From NCBI RefSeq assembly GCF_008271745.1, contig NZ_VKKZ01000020.1, positions 248,001 to 312,000 on the forward strand: a DNA stretch of 64,000 nucleotides. The letters run 5' to 3'. Shown here piece after piece: positions 16,389 through 25,305 of this stretch. The notes under the pieces are model-generated. The model ran no database searches. It was not told the DNA's origin and saw only the letters and a program-made list of their open reading frames with translations. Numbering within the stretch: position 1 is the stretch's first letter; each line of letters starts with the position of its first letter. The DNA is from Rufibacter glacialis (GTDB taxonomy: Bacteria > Bacteroidota > Bacteroidia > Cytophagales > Hymenobacteraceae). The position numbers and the translations under genes were made by a program.

Positions 16389-18032
16389 ATGGCATCTAAA
16401 AACATCACTTTCGACGTAGAAGCGCGCAATAAGATCAAAAAAGGCGTGGACACACTGGCGAACGCCGTGAAAGTAACTTTAGGCCCAAAAGGCCGCAACG
16501 TAATCATCGACAAGAAATTCGGTGCTCCTAGCATCACCAAAGACGGTGTTACCGTTGCCAAAGAAATTGAACTGAAAGACGCCGTGGAAAACATGGGCGC
16601 TCAGTTAGTGAAAGAAGTAGCTTCCAAAACCGCTGACATGGCTGGTGACGGTACTACCACTGCCACCGTTTTGGCCCAAGCTATTTACACAGCCGGTTCT
16701 AAAAACGTAGCGGCCGGTGCCAACCCAATGGACCTGAAGCGCGGTATTGACAAAGCCGTTTCTAAAGTAGTGGCTAACCTGAAGGAGCAGTCTAAGAAGA
16801 TCGAGAACTCTTCTGAGATCGCCCAGGTAGGTACTATCTCTGCCAACAACGACAGCGAAATTGGGCAGATGATCGCCGATGCCATGGACAAAGTGGGCAA
16901 AGACGGTGTGATCACGGTAGAAGAAGCCAAAGGTACAGAGACCGAGGTGAAAACCGTAGAAGGTATGCAGTTTGACCGCGGTTACCTGTCTCCTTACTTC
17001 GTGACCAACCCAGAGAAAATGGAAGCTGAGTTTGAGAACGCTTACATTTTGATCTACGATAAGAAAGTTTCTACCATGAAAGAATTGCTTCCGGTATTGG
17101 AGCAAGTGGTACAAACTGGCAAAGCCTTGGTGATCATCTCTGAAGACGTAGACGGCGAAGCCCTTGCTACCCTGGTAGTAAACAAACTGCGTGGATCCTT
17201 GAAAATCGCGGCGGTGAAAGCCCCAGGTTTCGGTGACCGCCGTAAAGCCATGTTGGAAGACATCGCTATCCTGACGGGTGGTACGGTGATCTCTGAAGAG
17301 CGTGGTTACAAACTGGACAACGCTACTCTTGAGTACTTAGGTCAGGCGGAACGCATCATCATTGACAAAGACAATACTACTATTGTGAATGGTCGTGGTG
17401 AGAAAGACGGTATCACTGCCCGCGTGAACGAGATCAAGTCTCAGATAGAGAAAACTACCTCTGACTATGACAGAGAGAAACTGCAAGAGCGTTTGGCTAA
17501 ATTATCTGGCGGGGTTGCTATCCTTTACATTGGTGCCTCTACTGAGGTAGAAATGAAAGAGAAGAAAGACCGCGTAGATGATGCCTTGCACGCAACCAGA
17601 GCTGCCGTAGAAGAAGGTATTGTAGCTGGTGGTGGTGTGGCCTTGATCAGAGCTATTGATGCCCTGAACGATGTTGAGACCCGCAACGAAGACGAGAAAA
17701 CCGGGGTGCAGATCATCCGCACGGCGCTGGAGTCTCCTCTGAGAACCATTGTGGCCAACGCCGGTGGCGAAGGTTCAGTGATTGTAAATGAAGTACGTGC
17801 CGGTAAAGCCGACTTCGGTTACAACGCCCGCGACGACAAGTTTGAGAACATGTTCGCCGCTGGTATCATTGACCCAACCAAAGTAACCCGTCTGGCCCTG
17901 GAGAACGCTGCCTCTGTAGCCTCTCTGTTGCTGACCACAGAATGTGTGATCGCTGACGAGCCTGAAGAAGGTGGCGCCGGTGCCGGTGGCGGAATGCCAG
18001 GCGGTATGGGCGGCATGGGTGGCATGATGTAA
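16389..18032 (+). CDS. groEL: Chaperonin GroEL
   Basis: A 547-residue 60-kDa chaperonin that folds proteins in an ATP-driven double ring in the cytoplasm. Diagnostic segments are [18 protein letters not shown], the nucleotide-binding [15 protein letters not shown] near residue 85, the apical [20 protein letters not shown], and [10 protein letters not shown] near 455. The C-terminus is the flexible [14 protein letters not shown] tail. Codon use is strongly biased, as expected for a highly expressed gene. A rho-independent terminator follows at once. Confidence 0.98.
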   Translation: MASKNITFDVEARNKIKKGVDTLANAVKVTLGPKGRNVIIDKKFGAPSITKDGVTVAKEIELKDAVENMGAQLVKEVASKTADMAGDGTTTATVLAQAIYTAGSKNVAAGANPMDLKRGIDKAVSKVVANLKEQSKKIENSSEIAQVGTISANNDSEIGQMIADAMDKVGKDGVITVEEAKGTETEVKTVEGMQFDRGYLSPYFVTNPEKMEAEFENAYILIYDKKVSTMKELLPVLEQVVQTGKALVIISEDVDGEALATLVVNKLRGSLKIAAVKAPGFGDRRKAMLEDIAILTGGTVISEERGYKLDNATLEYLGQAERIIIDKDNTTIVNGRGEKDGITARVNEIKSQIEKTTSDYDREKLQERLAKLSGGVAILYIGASTEVEMKEKKDRVDDALHATRAAVEEGIVAGGGVALIRAIDALNDVETRNEDEKTGVQIIRTALESPLRTIVANAGGEGSVIVNEVRAGKADFGYNARDDKFENMFAAGIIDPTKVTRLALENAASVASLLLTTECVIADEPEEGGAGAGGGMPGGMGGMGGMM

Positions 18033-18058
18033 TCAGCCCCTCAGCGTCTGCTGAACAT

Positions 18059-18097
18059 AAAAAGGCCCGGTGCGTTTGCACCGGGCCTTTTGTTTTT
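18059..18097 (+). terminator. Intrinsic terminator of groESL
   Basis: AAAAGGCCCGGTGC and GCACCGGGCCTTTT arms around GTTT, followed by a T-rich tail. Confidence 0.92.
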
Positions 18098-18161
18098 AGT
18101 GCCTTTGGCCGGAAGCGGGAAAACCTCCTGCTTTCAGCAAAAGAAGCTAAAAACAACTGCC

Positions 18162-18755
18162 TTACTTCACCAGCTTGATTTTGATCTTGATGTCATGGGG
18201 GGCCGTTTCATCTCCGCCAAAATAAGGGTACAGTTGATACCCTTTCCCCTCCCCGGTACAGGCGCGGGCGTGTTCTACGGCGGCATTCCCTACTTGGTAG
18301 ATGTACTTGGAGTCTGTTAAGGTAAGCATGCAGGTGTAGGTCTTGTTGAGGTCTATGGCCGTAATGAAGGTGGAGGTGTTCTTGCCGCCGTTGTAGGAAT
18401 AGGCATGCAATTCCAGCCGGTTCTGGTACCACCGCCAGGCAAAGCGGGCGCTGTTCTCATGGTGGAACGTGCTGCAGTCAGACATACCGTACAGTTTGTT
18501 GATGTCAGCTTGGTTGCCTGGGTCTTTGGTGGCATAGATGGCCGTAGAATCAAACCGCACCTCAAACTTTATGGAATTGGTTTTCACCATCACAAAAGGA
18601 TTGGTGGTTTCATGGCCGCCAGATTTGATGGAGTACGTGGTACCTTCTTCTACAATGGGTTCTTGGGGCTTTACGGCATCTTCTACTACTTCACAGGACA
18701 GGAACAAGAAGGGCATTACGGCGAGTAATGTGATTTTTTTAATAAAGGGTTGCAT
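18162..18755 (-). CDS. Lipoprotein of unknown function
   Basis: A 197-residue predicted lipoprotein. The N-terminal hydrophobic segment ends in the lipobox LFLSC with the modified Cys near residue 21. The mature part is beta-rich, has several aromatic residues and a pair of Cys (SDCSTF and RACTGEG) that could form a disulphide, and ends in HDIKIKIKLVK. I recognise no family. It probably sits in the outer membrane or faces the periplasm. It converges on groEL across the groEL terminator and shares no operon with GH25 on its other side. Confidence 0.75.
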   Translation of the reverse strand: MQPFIKKITLLAVMPFLFLSCEVVEDAVKPQEPIVEEGTTYSIKSGGHETTNPFVMVKTNSIKFEVRFDSTAIYATKDPGNQADINKLYGMSDCSTFHHENSARFAWRWYQNRLELHAYSYNGGKNTSTFITAIDLNKTYTCMLTLTDSKYIYQVGNAAVEHARACTGEGKGYQLYPYFGGDETAPHDIKIKIKLVK

Positions 18756-18872
18756 GGGTTTAGATTAGTTGAAGCAATTTAGGAAACTTCAATCACTCTA
18801 AATGCCCTATTCCCTTGATTATATATAACTTACAAAAGATTCAATTTTAAGTGTAATTATACAAATCAAAGA

Positions 18873-19715
18873 CTACGGCGTGTCTGGCTCGTAGCACAGG
18901 TTGTACAAATCCTCCATGGTGCCATTGAAGACGTTCAAATCCAGGTGGCCTTTCACCCCTTCTAACCGGCCGTGTTCCGTATGTTGCCAGAACGCCCATT
19001 TGCTGTTGGCCAGCAAGTGGTTTTCTTTGGGATTATAATGCGCAATCCACAGCGGATAGTCATCAAAATACCCCGCCAGGTGCTGCTCATAAAAGGCGTA
19101 ATTGGTATAGATGATGGGCTTAAGGTCATACGCCTCTTCTACCATGTCCAGCCACAGCTGTACCCCTGCCCGTATCTCCTCATCAGATTGGTGGTTCGTC
19201 ACTTCCACGTCCAGCACCGGGGGCAGGTCTCCGGCTTCCAGCTTTACCTTTTTCAAAAAGTTCCGGGCCTGGCTTTCAGCGTCCCGCGCAGGCAGGAAAA
19301 AGTGATAGGCGCCTCTCAGTACGTCGTGTTTCTTCGCCTGGCGCCAGTGCCGGTTAAAGTACTTGTCCTGGTGCGTGATGCCTTCAGAAGCCTTGATGAA
19401 AACGAATTTAATGTGTTGGGCTTTCACAGCTTTCCAGTCTACCTGCCGCTGATGGTGGGATATATCCAGGCCCTTGACCTCATACCCCGCGGGATTCAAG
19501 GCAGTCAAGGTATTGGTCTGCGTAGCCTCTTCTATGGTATGCCGAAGATACGCCAGCCTGCCGCCTTCCTTGAAATACTCTATCCCCAGGCAAAGCACCA
19601 GAAACCCGCCTATCCCAAAAGACAAGGGCTTCCACCAGGTGCCGCCAGATGCCTGCTTTTTGCGGGGACCTGTTTTTCCTGCTCGCTTACGGGGGGCAAC
19701 GGGTGTTTTTCTCAT
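18873..19715 (-). CDS. GH25 family lysozyme (1,4-beta-N-acetylmuramidase)
   Basis: A 280-residue protein. The basic N-terminus (KTPVAPRKRAGKTGPRKKQA) is followed by one membrane anchor (about residues 32-48), so the catalytic domain should face the periplasm. The GH25 signature is complete: YEVKGLDISHHQ near residue 75, FIKASEG, GAYHFF, PPVLDVE with the catalytic Asp/Glu near 165, and IIYTNYAF. The usual product is cleaved peptidoglycan, either for cell-wall remodelling or as a lytic enzyme. It is downstream of the peptide transporter on the same strand, but a terminator lies between them. Confidence 0.92.
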   Translation of the reverse strand: MRKTPVAPRKRAGKTGPRKKQASGGTWWKPLSFGIGGFLVLCLGIEYFKEGGRLAYLRHTIEEATQTNTLTALNPAGYEVKGLDISHHQRQVDWKAVKAQHIKFVFIKASEGITHQDKYFNRHWRQAKKHDVLRGAYHFFLPARDAESQARNFLKKVKLEAGDLPPVLDVEVTNHQSDEEIRAGVQLWLDMVEEAYDLKPIIYTNYAFYEQHLAGYFDDYPLWIAHYNPKENHLLANSKWAFWQHTEHGRLEGVKGHLDLNVFNGTMEDLYNLCYEPDTP

Positions 19716-19802
19716 ATCCCTACCGGGGAAGTAAAGGTTTGGGCATGGCTTTCTAGCCTCCTACAAATTTACCAATTCTTTTGGCACCTGAGGAACCTCC
19801 AC

Positions 19803-19838
19803 AAAAAAGCCTTTGCCACAGATGTGGCAAAGGCTTTT
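19803..19838 (-). terminator. Intrinsic terminator of the peptide transporter gene
   Basis: AAAAGCCTTTGCCACA and TGTGGCAAAGGCTTTT are exact 16-base arms with a 2-base centre. Reading on the minus strand it is followed by Ts. Confidence 0.85.
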
Positions 19839-19858
19839 GAAAATTAAAGGAAAAGCAA

Positions 19859-21448
19859 TTAGTGGATGCCGTGCATTTTCTTTTTCAAGGTGCCGTTTAG
19901 GGCCAGCATGATCAGACCTGCTACAATAGGCATGGCCGTGAAGATCAGGAAGAAGATGGTAATGGAGTACTGCTCCGTAATGTGGTCAATGAAGCTACCG
20001 GTCAAACCAGCTAGGTAATTTGCCACGAAGTTGGCGATAAACCAGATCCCGAACATCAGGCCTACCAGCCTGGCAGGGGAAAGCTTGCTCACGTAGGAAA
20101 GCCCTACCGGAGAAACGCACAGCTCCCCCAAAGTATGGAACAGATAGGCCAGAATAAGCCACACCATGCTCACGGAGGCAGTTTTTGCCCCTTGTGGGAT
20201 GGAAAGCCCGCCGTAGGCCAGGATACCGAACCCGATGCCCAGCAGGAACAGACCCAACGCGAACTTCACCGGCCCTGAGGGGTTCAGTTTACTCTCCCAG
20301 ATTTTAGAGAAAATAGGGGCCAGGGAAATGATGAAGAAGGAATTCAGGATCTGGAACCAGGAAGCGGGTACCTCGGTGGCATCCGCAGAGAACTCCTTGT
20401 TCAACATCCAGATGATGATTCCCCAGATAATAAGGAAACTGGAACCCAGGAACAGGTTGGAGATGGGAATCTTCTTGTAGGTCTGGCGGAAGAGGTTCCA
20501 GAGCACATAAGTCAGGATGAGCATAGGGACCACCACCAGAAGGGCATTCACCCACTTGAAGATGGTGGCACTGCTTCCTTCCAGCACCCGGTTGGTGTAA
20601 TCATTGGCGAAGATGGTCATGGAACCGCCCGCCTGTTCAAAGGCCATCCAGAAAAAGATAGTGAAGAACGCCAGTACCGAGATCACGATAATCCGGTCCC
20701 GCACCACATTAGCCGGCTCCTCTGCCTCCTTCTCGGCTGCCTTCACAGAGGCGTCGTTGTTGAGGATATGTTTAGGCCCCAGCCCAATTTTACCGAACAG
20801 GTTCTTGGAGAAGGCGAACTGCAGCATCCCGAAGAACATGAAGATACCGGCCAGTCCGAAACCATAGCTCCAGCCCACTTTCTCACCAATATAACCGCAC
20901 AGCAGAATCCCCAGGAAGGCCCCGGAGTTGATGCCCATGTAGAAGATAGTGTAGGCCGCGTCTTTCTTTGCGGGGTTCTTGGTATACAACTGCCCTACCA
21001 TAGAAGAGATATTGGGTTTGAACAACCCGTTCCCCAGAATGATAAGCCCTAAGCCAACGTAAAAGAAGAACTCGGTTTCCACGGCCATGCTGGCGTGGCC
21101 CAAGGTCATTAAAAGAGCACCTATGATAATGGCCATCCGGTATCCCAGGAACTTATCGGCAATGAAACCGCCCACAATGGGGGTCAGGTACACCAGACCG
21201 GTGTAAATCCCATACAGGCGCAGGGCCTCGTCCCTTTCCCAGGCCCAGCCGCCTTTCACCAGCGAGGAGGTCAGGAAAAGCACAAAAAGTGCCCGCATTC
21301 CGTAGTAGCTAAAACGCTCCCACATTTCGGTGAAGAACAAAACAAACAGCCCCGGAGGGTGCCCATTGTCAATCTCTACCGGATGTTCTCCGTATGGAAT
21401 GTTGTGCTTGCTGACGTTGTCAGAAAGCGGATGGTCTTTTTCAGACAT
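19859..21448 (-). CDS. Proton-coupled oligopeptide (POT/PTR) transporter
   Basis: A 529-residue inner-membrane transporter of the major facilitator superfamily with about 14 predicted membrane segments. It imports di- and tripeptides with protons. The PTR2 signature ExxERFxYYG is present as EMWERFSYYGMRALFVLF near residue 40. A second PTR signature region, GNGLFKPNISSMVGQLY, lies near 138. The C-terminal half has LCVSPVGLSYVSKLSPARLV, also typical of the family. It stands alone on the minus strand with its own terminator. Confidence 0.93.
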   Translation of the reverse strand: MSEKDHPLSDNVSKHNIPYGEHPVEIDNGHPPGLFVLFFTEMWERFSYYGMRALFVLFLTSSLVKGGWAWERDEALRLYGIYTGLVYLTPIVGGFIADKFLGYRMAIIIGALLMTLGHASMAVETEFFFYVGLGLIILGNGLFKPNISSMVGQLYTKNPAKKDAAYTIFYMGINSGAFLGILLCGYIGEKVGWSYGFGLAGIFMFFGMLQFAFSKNLFGKIGLGPKHILNNDASVKAAEKEAEEPANVVRDRIIVISVLAFFTIFFWMAFEQAGGSMTIFANDYTNRVLEGSSATIFKWVNALLVVVPMLILTYVLWNLFRQTYKKIPISNLFLGSSFLIIWGIIIWMLNKEFSADATEVPASWFQILNSFFIISLAPIFSKIWESKLNPSGPVKFALGLFLLGIGFGILAYGGLSIPQGAKTASVSMVWLILAYLFHTLGELCVSPVGLSYVSKLSPARLVGLMFGIWFIANFVANYLAGLTGSFIDHITEQYSITIFFLIFTAMPIVAGLIMLALNGTLKKKMHGIH

Positions 21449-21603
21449 AAAGTGAAGGTTTAATTGTTGGTTGTTTTGAAGAGTCTGGTACTCCTATAAA
21501 AGGTAAATATATCATAATAGCCGCAGATGGACAAACTTCCCCCCTTGGGGAAGGGATTGGAAGAATCTTTCATCTATAATGATAACATACGTTAGTTTTT
21601 TTA

Positions 21604-21611
21604 TAGATTTG
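21604..21611 (+). promoter_or_regulatory. TAGATTTG -7 promoter box for pckA
   Basis: A TAnnTTTG match 60 bases before the first in-frame ATG, in an AT-rich leader. Confidence 0.5.
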
Positions 21612-21670
21612 CAAACCGAAGTTCAATTCCTTCCTTCCATTTTGAATTTTTAAAAATAAAAGCTTCCTTT

Positions 21671-23284
21671 ATGAAAGAAATTGGCAAGAAGTCAAGCACT
21701 ATGGATTTATCAAGCCTAGGTATCACAACAGCAAAAGAGATCCTCTGGAATCTTTCACCGGCGGAGTTAGTGGAAGAGGCTCTCAAGAACGGCGAAGGGT
21801 ATTTAACGGATACCGGGGCCCTTATGTGCGACACGGGTGCCTTCACCGGCCGGTCTCCCAAAGACAGGTATGTGGTGCGCGATGCTGAGACAGAGCAATC
21901 TGTGTGGTGGGGCGATGTGAACATTGCTTATGACCCGGCCAAATTTGAAGCTTTGTACCAAAAGATGCTGGCCCACCTGGCCAACTGCAAACTATACGTG
22001 CGTGATGCCTATGCCGGCGCTCACCCAGAGTACCGCCTCAACCTGCGCATTGTCAACACCCAGGCCTGGCATAACCTCTTCTGCTATAACATGTTCCTGC
22101 GGCTATCAGAAGAAGACCTTCAAACCCAGATAGCAGATTTCACCATCATCAACGCCCCCGAGTTTGTGGCTGATCCCGCCGTGGACGGAACCAGACAACC
22201 CAACTTCGCCATCATCAACTTTAGCCGCAAGATGATTTTGATTGGCGGCACGGGCTACGCCGGCGAAATGAAGAAGGGAATCTTCTCAGTGTTGAACTAC
22301 CTGTTGCCCCACAAACGGAACACCCTGTCCATGCACTGCTCTGCTAACGTGGGCCAAGACGGGGACACTGCTATTTTCTTCGGATTGTCCGGTACCGGTA
22401 AAACCACCCTTTCGGCTGATCCTAACCGCGGGCTTATTGGCGACGACGAGCACGGCTGGACCGAAGACAGCGTCTTTAATTTTGAAGGTGGCTGCTACGC
22501 AAAAGTCATTGACCTTACCCGCGAGAAAGAACCTCAGATCTGGGATGCCATCCGGTTTGGGGCGATCGTGGAGAATACCAGATTCATACCCGGCACCCGC
22601 ACCGTAGACTACACAAACAAAACTGTCACAGAAAACACCCGTACCGCTTACCCCATTAACCACATTGACAATGCCATTGAGCCGTCCCGCGCAGACATCC
22701 CTAAGAACATCTTCTTTTTGACCGCTGATGCCTTTGGCGTGTTGCCTCCTATCTCGCGGCTGAACAAGTGCCAGGCCATGTACCACTTCATCTCTGGGTA
22801 TACCGCCAAAGTAGCCGGCACAGAGGTAGGTGTGACCGAACCTCAGACGACTTTTTCGGCTTGTTTCGGGGCGGCGTTCCTTCCTTTGCACCCTACCACC
22901 TACGCAGAGATGCTGGGCAAGAAAATGACCGAGAACAATGTGAACGTGTGGCTGGTGAACACCGGCTGGACAGGCGGGGTGTATGGCGTTGGTTCCCGCA
23001 TGAAACTGGGCTATACCCGGGCCATGATCACCGCGGCCTTGAACGGCGAACTGCAGAATGTCGCCTTCAGCAAACATCCGGTATTTGGCGTTGAAATTCC
23101 TGCCTCCTGCCCTAATGTGCCAACTGAGATCCTGAACCCGCGCAACACCTGGTCAGACAAAGAGGCGTATGACAGCAAGGCCAATGACCTGGCTAAGTCC
23201 TTTATTAAGAACTTCAGCAAGTACGCAGATTATGCAAACAAAGAGATATTGGCCGGCGCCCCAGAAGTGGCAGTAGAGGCCTAA
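21671..23284 (+). CDS. pckA: Phosphoenolpyruvate carboxykinase (ATP)
   Basis: A 537-residue cytoplasmic enzyme that converts oxaloacetate and ATP to phosphoenolpyruvate, the first step of gluconeogenesis. Visible hallmarks are the early GRSPKDRYVV, MHCSANVG near residue 220, the P-loop GLSGTGKTTLSADP near 238, and the metal-binding GDDEHGW just after it. The length is that of ATP-type enzymes; GTP-type PCK proteins are longer and different. An alternative ATG at 21701 would remove ten residues and fits the family N-terminus equally well. It stands alone between a TAGATTTG promoter box and a terminator. Confidence 0.97.
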   Translation: MKEIGKKSSTMDLSSLGITTAKEILWNLSPAELVEEALKNGEGYLTDTGALMCDTGAFTGRSPKDRYVVRDAETEQSVWWGDVNIAYDPAKFEALYQKMLAHLANCKLYVRDAYAGAHPEYRLNLRIVNTQAWHNLFCYNMFLRLSEEDLQTQIADFTIINAPEFVADPAVDGTRQPNFAIINFSRKMILIGGTGYAGEMKKGIFSVLNYLLPHKRNTLSMHCSANVGQDGDTAIFFGLSGTGKTTLSADPNRGLIGDDEHGWTEDSVFNFEGGCYAKVIDLTREKEPQIWDAIRFGAIVENTRFIPGTRTVDYTNKTVTENTRTAYPINHIDNAIEPSRADIPKNIFFLTADAFGVLPPISRLNKCQAMYHFISGYTAKVAGTEVGVTEPQTTFSACFGAAFLPLHPTTYAEMLGKKMTENNVNVWLVNTGWTGGVYGVGSRMKLGYTRAMITAALNGELQNVAFSKHPVFGVEIPASCPNVPTEILNPRNTWSDKEAYDSKANDLAKSFIKNFSKYADYANKEILAGAPEVAVEA

Positions 23285-23311
23285 GACTTTAATTATTTCC
23301 TTCACCTTATT

Positions 23312-23344
23312 AAAGCCTTCCACCCTGTGGAGGGCTTTTTTTAT
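23312..23344 (+). terminator. Intrinsic terminator of pckA
   Basis: AAGCC-TTCCAC and GTGGA-GGGCTT arms, followed by seven Ts. Confidence 0.8.
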
Positions 23345-23373
23345 TTCAGCACCCACCCTGCCTGAATTTGCCG

Positions 23374-23381
23374 TATTTTTG
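23374..23381 (+). promoter_or_regulatory. TATTTTTG -7 promoter box for rsmE
   Basis: A TAnnTTTG match 26 bases before the ATG at 23408. Confidence 0.55.
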
Positions 23382-23407
23382 GGAAACCAGCCTAAAATTA
23401 AATCGCT

Positions 23408-24121
23408 ATGCACCTCTTCTTCACCCCAGACCTGCTACCATCAGATACCTCCTATACCTTGTCTGAGGAAGAGTCGAAGCACTGCACGCGGGTGCTTCGG
23501 CTGGGTCAGGGAGACGCCGTTACCTTGATAGATGGCCAAGGCGGAATGTTTGAAGCACAGATTGCGGAGCCAAACCCTAAGAAGACTAAAATCAGCATCT
23601 TACGTCACCACGCAGAATACCAGAAACGACCTTACCAGATCCATGTGGCCGTAGCGCCCACCAAGAACATGGACCGGATGGAGTGGTTCGTGGAGAAGGC
23701 CGTGGAAATGGGTATTGATGAGATCACCTTCCTGCAATGCGCCCGCTCTGAGCGCAAGAACCTGAACCTGGAGCGCCAGGTGAAAATTGCAGTGAGCGCC
23801 ATGAAACAGTCCATGAAAGCGTACCTGCCTACCCTGCACCCCTTGACCCGCTATGCAGATTTCCTGCAGCGCCCGCTTCAGGGGCAGCGGTTCATTGCGC
23901 ATCTGGTGGAGGGACAGGAACGCCAATCCTTGGCAAAAAGCATCACCGCACCTGATACCTACACTATATTAATAGGCCCCGAAGGAGATTTCAGCCCCGA
24001 GGAGGTAGCGCAGGCCTTGCAGGCTGGTTTTAAACCCGTTACCTTAGGCCAAAGCCGGTTACGGACCGAGACGGCTGCCTTAGCGGCGTGCCATACCATC
24101 CATGTCTTGTTAGACGTTTAA
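23408..24121 (+). CDS. rsmE: 16S rRNA (uracil-1498-N3)-methyltransferase RsmE
   Basis: A 237-residue SPOUT-class methyltransferase that methylates N3 of U1498 in the 30S decoding centre. The N-terminal PUA-like domain has LSEEESKHCTRVLRLGQGD. The C-terminal trefoil-knot motifs are ILIGPEGDFSPEEV near residue 190 and VTLGQSRLRTETAALAA near 215, both diagnostic of RsmE. The length is usual. The DUF4159 gene follows after 27 bases and is probably co-transcribed. Confidence 0.95.
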   Translation: MHLFFTPDLLPSDTSYTLSEEESKHCTRVLRLGQGDAVTLIDGQGGMFEAQIAEPNPKKTKISILRHHAEYQKRPYQIHVAVAPTKNMDRMEWFVEKAVEMGIDEITFLQCARSERKNLNLERQVKIAVSAMKQSMKAYLPTLHPLTRYADFLQRPLQGQRFIAHLVEGQERQSLAKSITAPDTYTILIGPEGDFSPEEVAQALQAGFKPVTLGQSRLRTETAALAACHTIHVLLDV

Positions 24122-24148
24122 GGTTTACAGCTTCTTTTCAGAAAATCC

Positions 24149-24814
24149 ATGCAAAAACGGTTTCTTCTCCTGTGTTTCCTGGTGGTGTTGGGTGCCTCTC
24201 AGGCCTGGGCGCAGCGCCCCAGTTTCAAAATCGCGCGCCTCAAATACGGCGGCGGTGGTGACTGGTATTCAAATAAAACCTCCTTGCCCAACCTCATCTC
24301 TTTCTGTAACCGTGAACTGAAGGCGAACATCGCACCGCAGGAGGAAACCGTGGAGCCAGGCAGCCCAGAAATGCTGGACTATCCGTTCGTGCATATGACC
24401 GGGCACGGCAACGTCATCTTCACCGAGGCAGAGGTGCAGAACCTACGCAAATACCTCACCGGCGGCGGTTTCCTGCACATTGATGACAACTACGGGCTGG
24501 ATAAATTCGCGCGGCGCGAGATGAAGAAAGTCTTCCCGGAGTTGGACTTTATAGAACTGCCGTACAACCACCCTGTCTACCACCAGAAGTTTGATTTTCC
24601 CAGAGGCCTTCCCAAGATTCATGAGCACGACAATAAGCCGGCTCAAGGTTTTGGCATCATCTACCAAGGCCGCTTGGTTTGCTTTTATTCTTATGAGAGT
24701 GACTTAGGCAACGGCTGGGAAGACCAGTCGGTGCACAATGACCCCATAGAGAAACACCAGGCTGCTTTGCGCATGGGAGCCAATTTGGTGTCTTATGCGT
24801 TGACAAACTTTTAA
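24149..24814 (+). CDS. Secreted DUF4159 protein
   Basis: A 221-residue exported protein: a signal peptide (KRFLLLCFLVVLGASQAWA) followed by one DUF4159 domain. The fold is thought to be related to class-I glutamine amidotransferases. Here VHMTGHGNVIFTEAEVQNL and LRKYLTGGGFLHIDDNYG form the expected core, but no catalytic Cys stands in the usual turn, so enzymatic activity is doubtful. Full-length relatives are often the C-terminal part of larger membrane proteins encoded near MoxR and DUF58 genes; this one is stand-alone. The ATG is preceded by TTTTCAGAAAAT, a half-site of the hairpin family in this window. Confidence 0.85.
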   Translation: MQKRFLLLCFLVVLGASQAWAQRPSFKIARLKYGGGGDWYSNKTSLPNLISFCNRELKANIAPQEETVEPGSPEMLDYPFVHMTGHGNVIFTEAEVQNLRKYLTGGGFLHIDDNYGLDKFARREMKKVFPELDFIELPYNHPVYHQKFDFPRGLPKIHEHDNKPAQGFGIIYQGRLVCFYSYESDLGNGWEDQSVHNDPIEKHQAALRMGANLVSYALTNF

Positions 24815-24974
24815 AAGTCTTTTCTTTCACCTGCCTTTCATTTTTAGGCTTGTTTTCTGAAAAGGCCTTTAAAACACATTTGCCTGCGCCCTCCGGTGGC
24901 GAGAGGCTAAGGTATATTGACAAAGTAAGTGGTATGTTCAAAATCCGTAGGGAACCGGAGGCAAAGAAGCTAAT

Positions 24975-25171
24975 GGCGGAGACACTCGCAGGTCCTCCGG
25001 ACACTCCGAGGTCTTATGAGAAGGCATGGTCGGTTCGCTCACCTTCTTTAATTAGAAAACCATACCTGGAAATTTCTTTCTAAGAGGCAAAAATCACAAA
25101 CTTCTACCTACTGCAATACTGCCAACTCAAAAGACCTTGGAGTGTCCGGAGGACCTGCGAGTGTCTCCGCC
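24975..25171. repeat. 40-bp inverted repeat pair around a 117-bp spacer
   Basis: The left arm is 24975-25014 and the right arm 25132-25171. They are reverse complements with one mismatch; the shared core is CACTCGCAGGTCCTCCGGAC. The spacer is AT-richer and has no ORF. The element could be a small non-autonomous mobile element or form a long stem in RNA. Confidence 0.75.
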
Positions 25172-25272
25172 ACTTACCTGCGTTTTGAGCCTCTTTTCCT
25201 TAAACAGCGCCAAAAACCCTTCCTGCTTTTTACTCCCTTGAATAAGGTTGCGGAACTGAAATCTCTTTTTTG

Positions 25273-25280
25273 TATTTTTG
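25273..25280 (+). promoter_or_regulatory. TATTTTTG -7 promoter box for smc
   Basis: A TAnnTTTG match 26 bases before the ATG at 25306. It argues against a start at 25270. Confidence 0.5.
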
Positions 25281-25305
25281 GTGTGGAGGTCAGACTATCT
25301 GGCCC

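Larger units (their letters stand above)
24815..25305. other. Gene-free interval upstream of smc
   Basis: It contains a hairpin-family copy (24841-24875), a pair of 40-base inverted repeats (24975-25014 and 25132-25171) and a degenerate family copy near 25187-25220, ending in the smc promoter box. The 77-codon frame at 24850 crosses the repeat and is not a credible gene. Confidence 0.7.

Noticed and set aside
19770-19800. Possible second sigma-54 promoter (TTGGCAC near 19775)
   Set aside because: No GC stands 10 bases after the GG, and it does not precede a gene on that strand.
24149-24814. DUF4159 and DUF58 genes as one MoxR-type cluster
   Set aside because: They are 31 kb apart and no MoxR ATPase gene is in the window.
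24850-25083. 77-codon ORF upstream of smc
   Set aside because: It runs through one arm of the 40-bp inverted repeat and through a hairpin-family copy.
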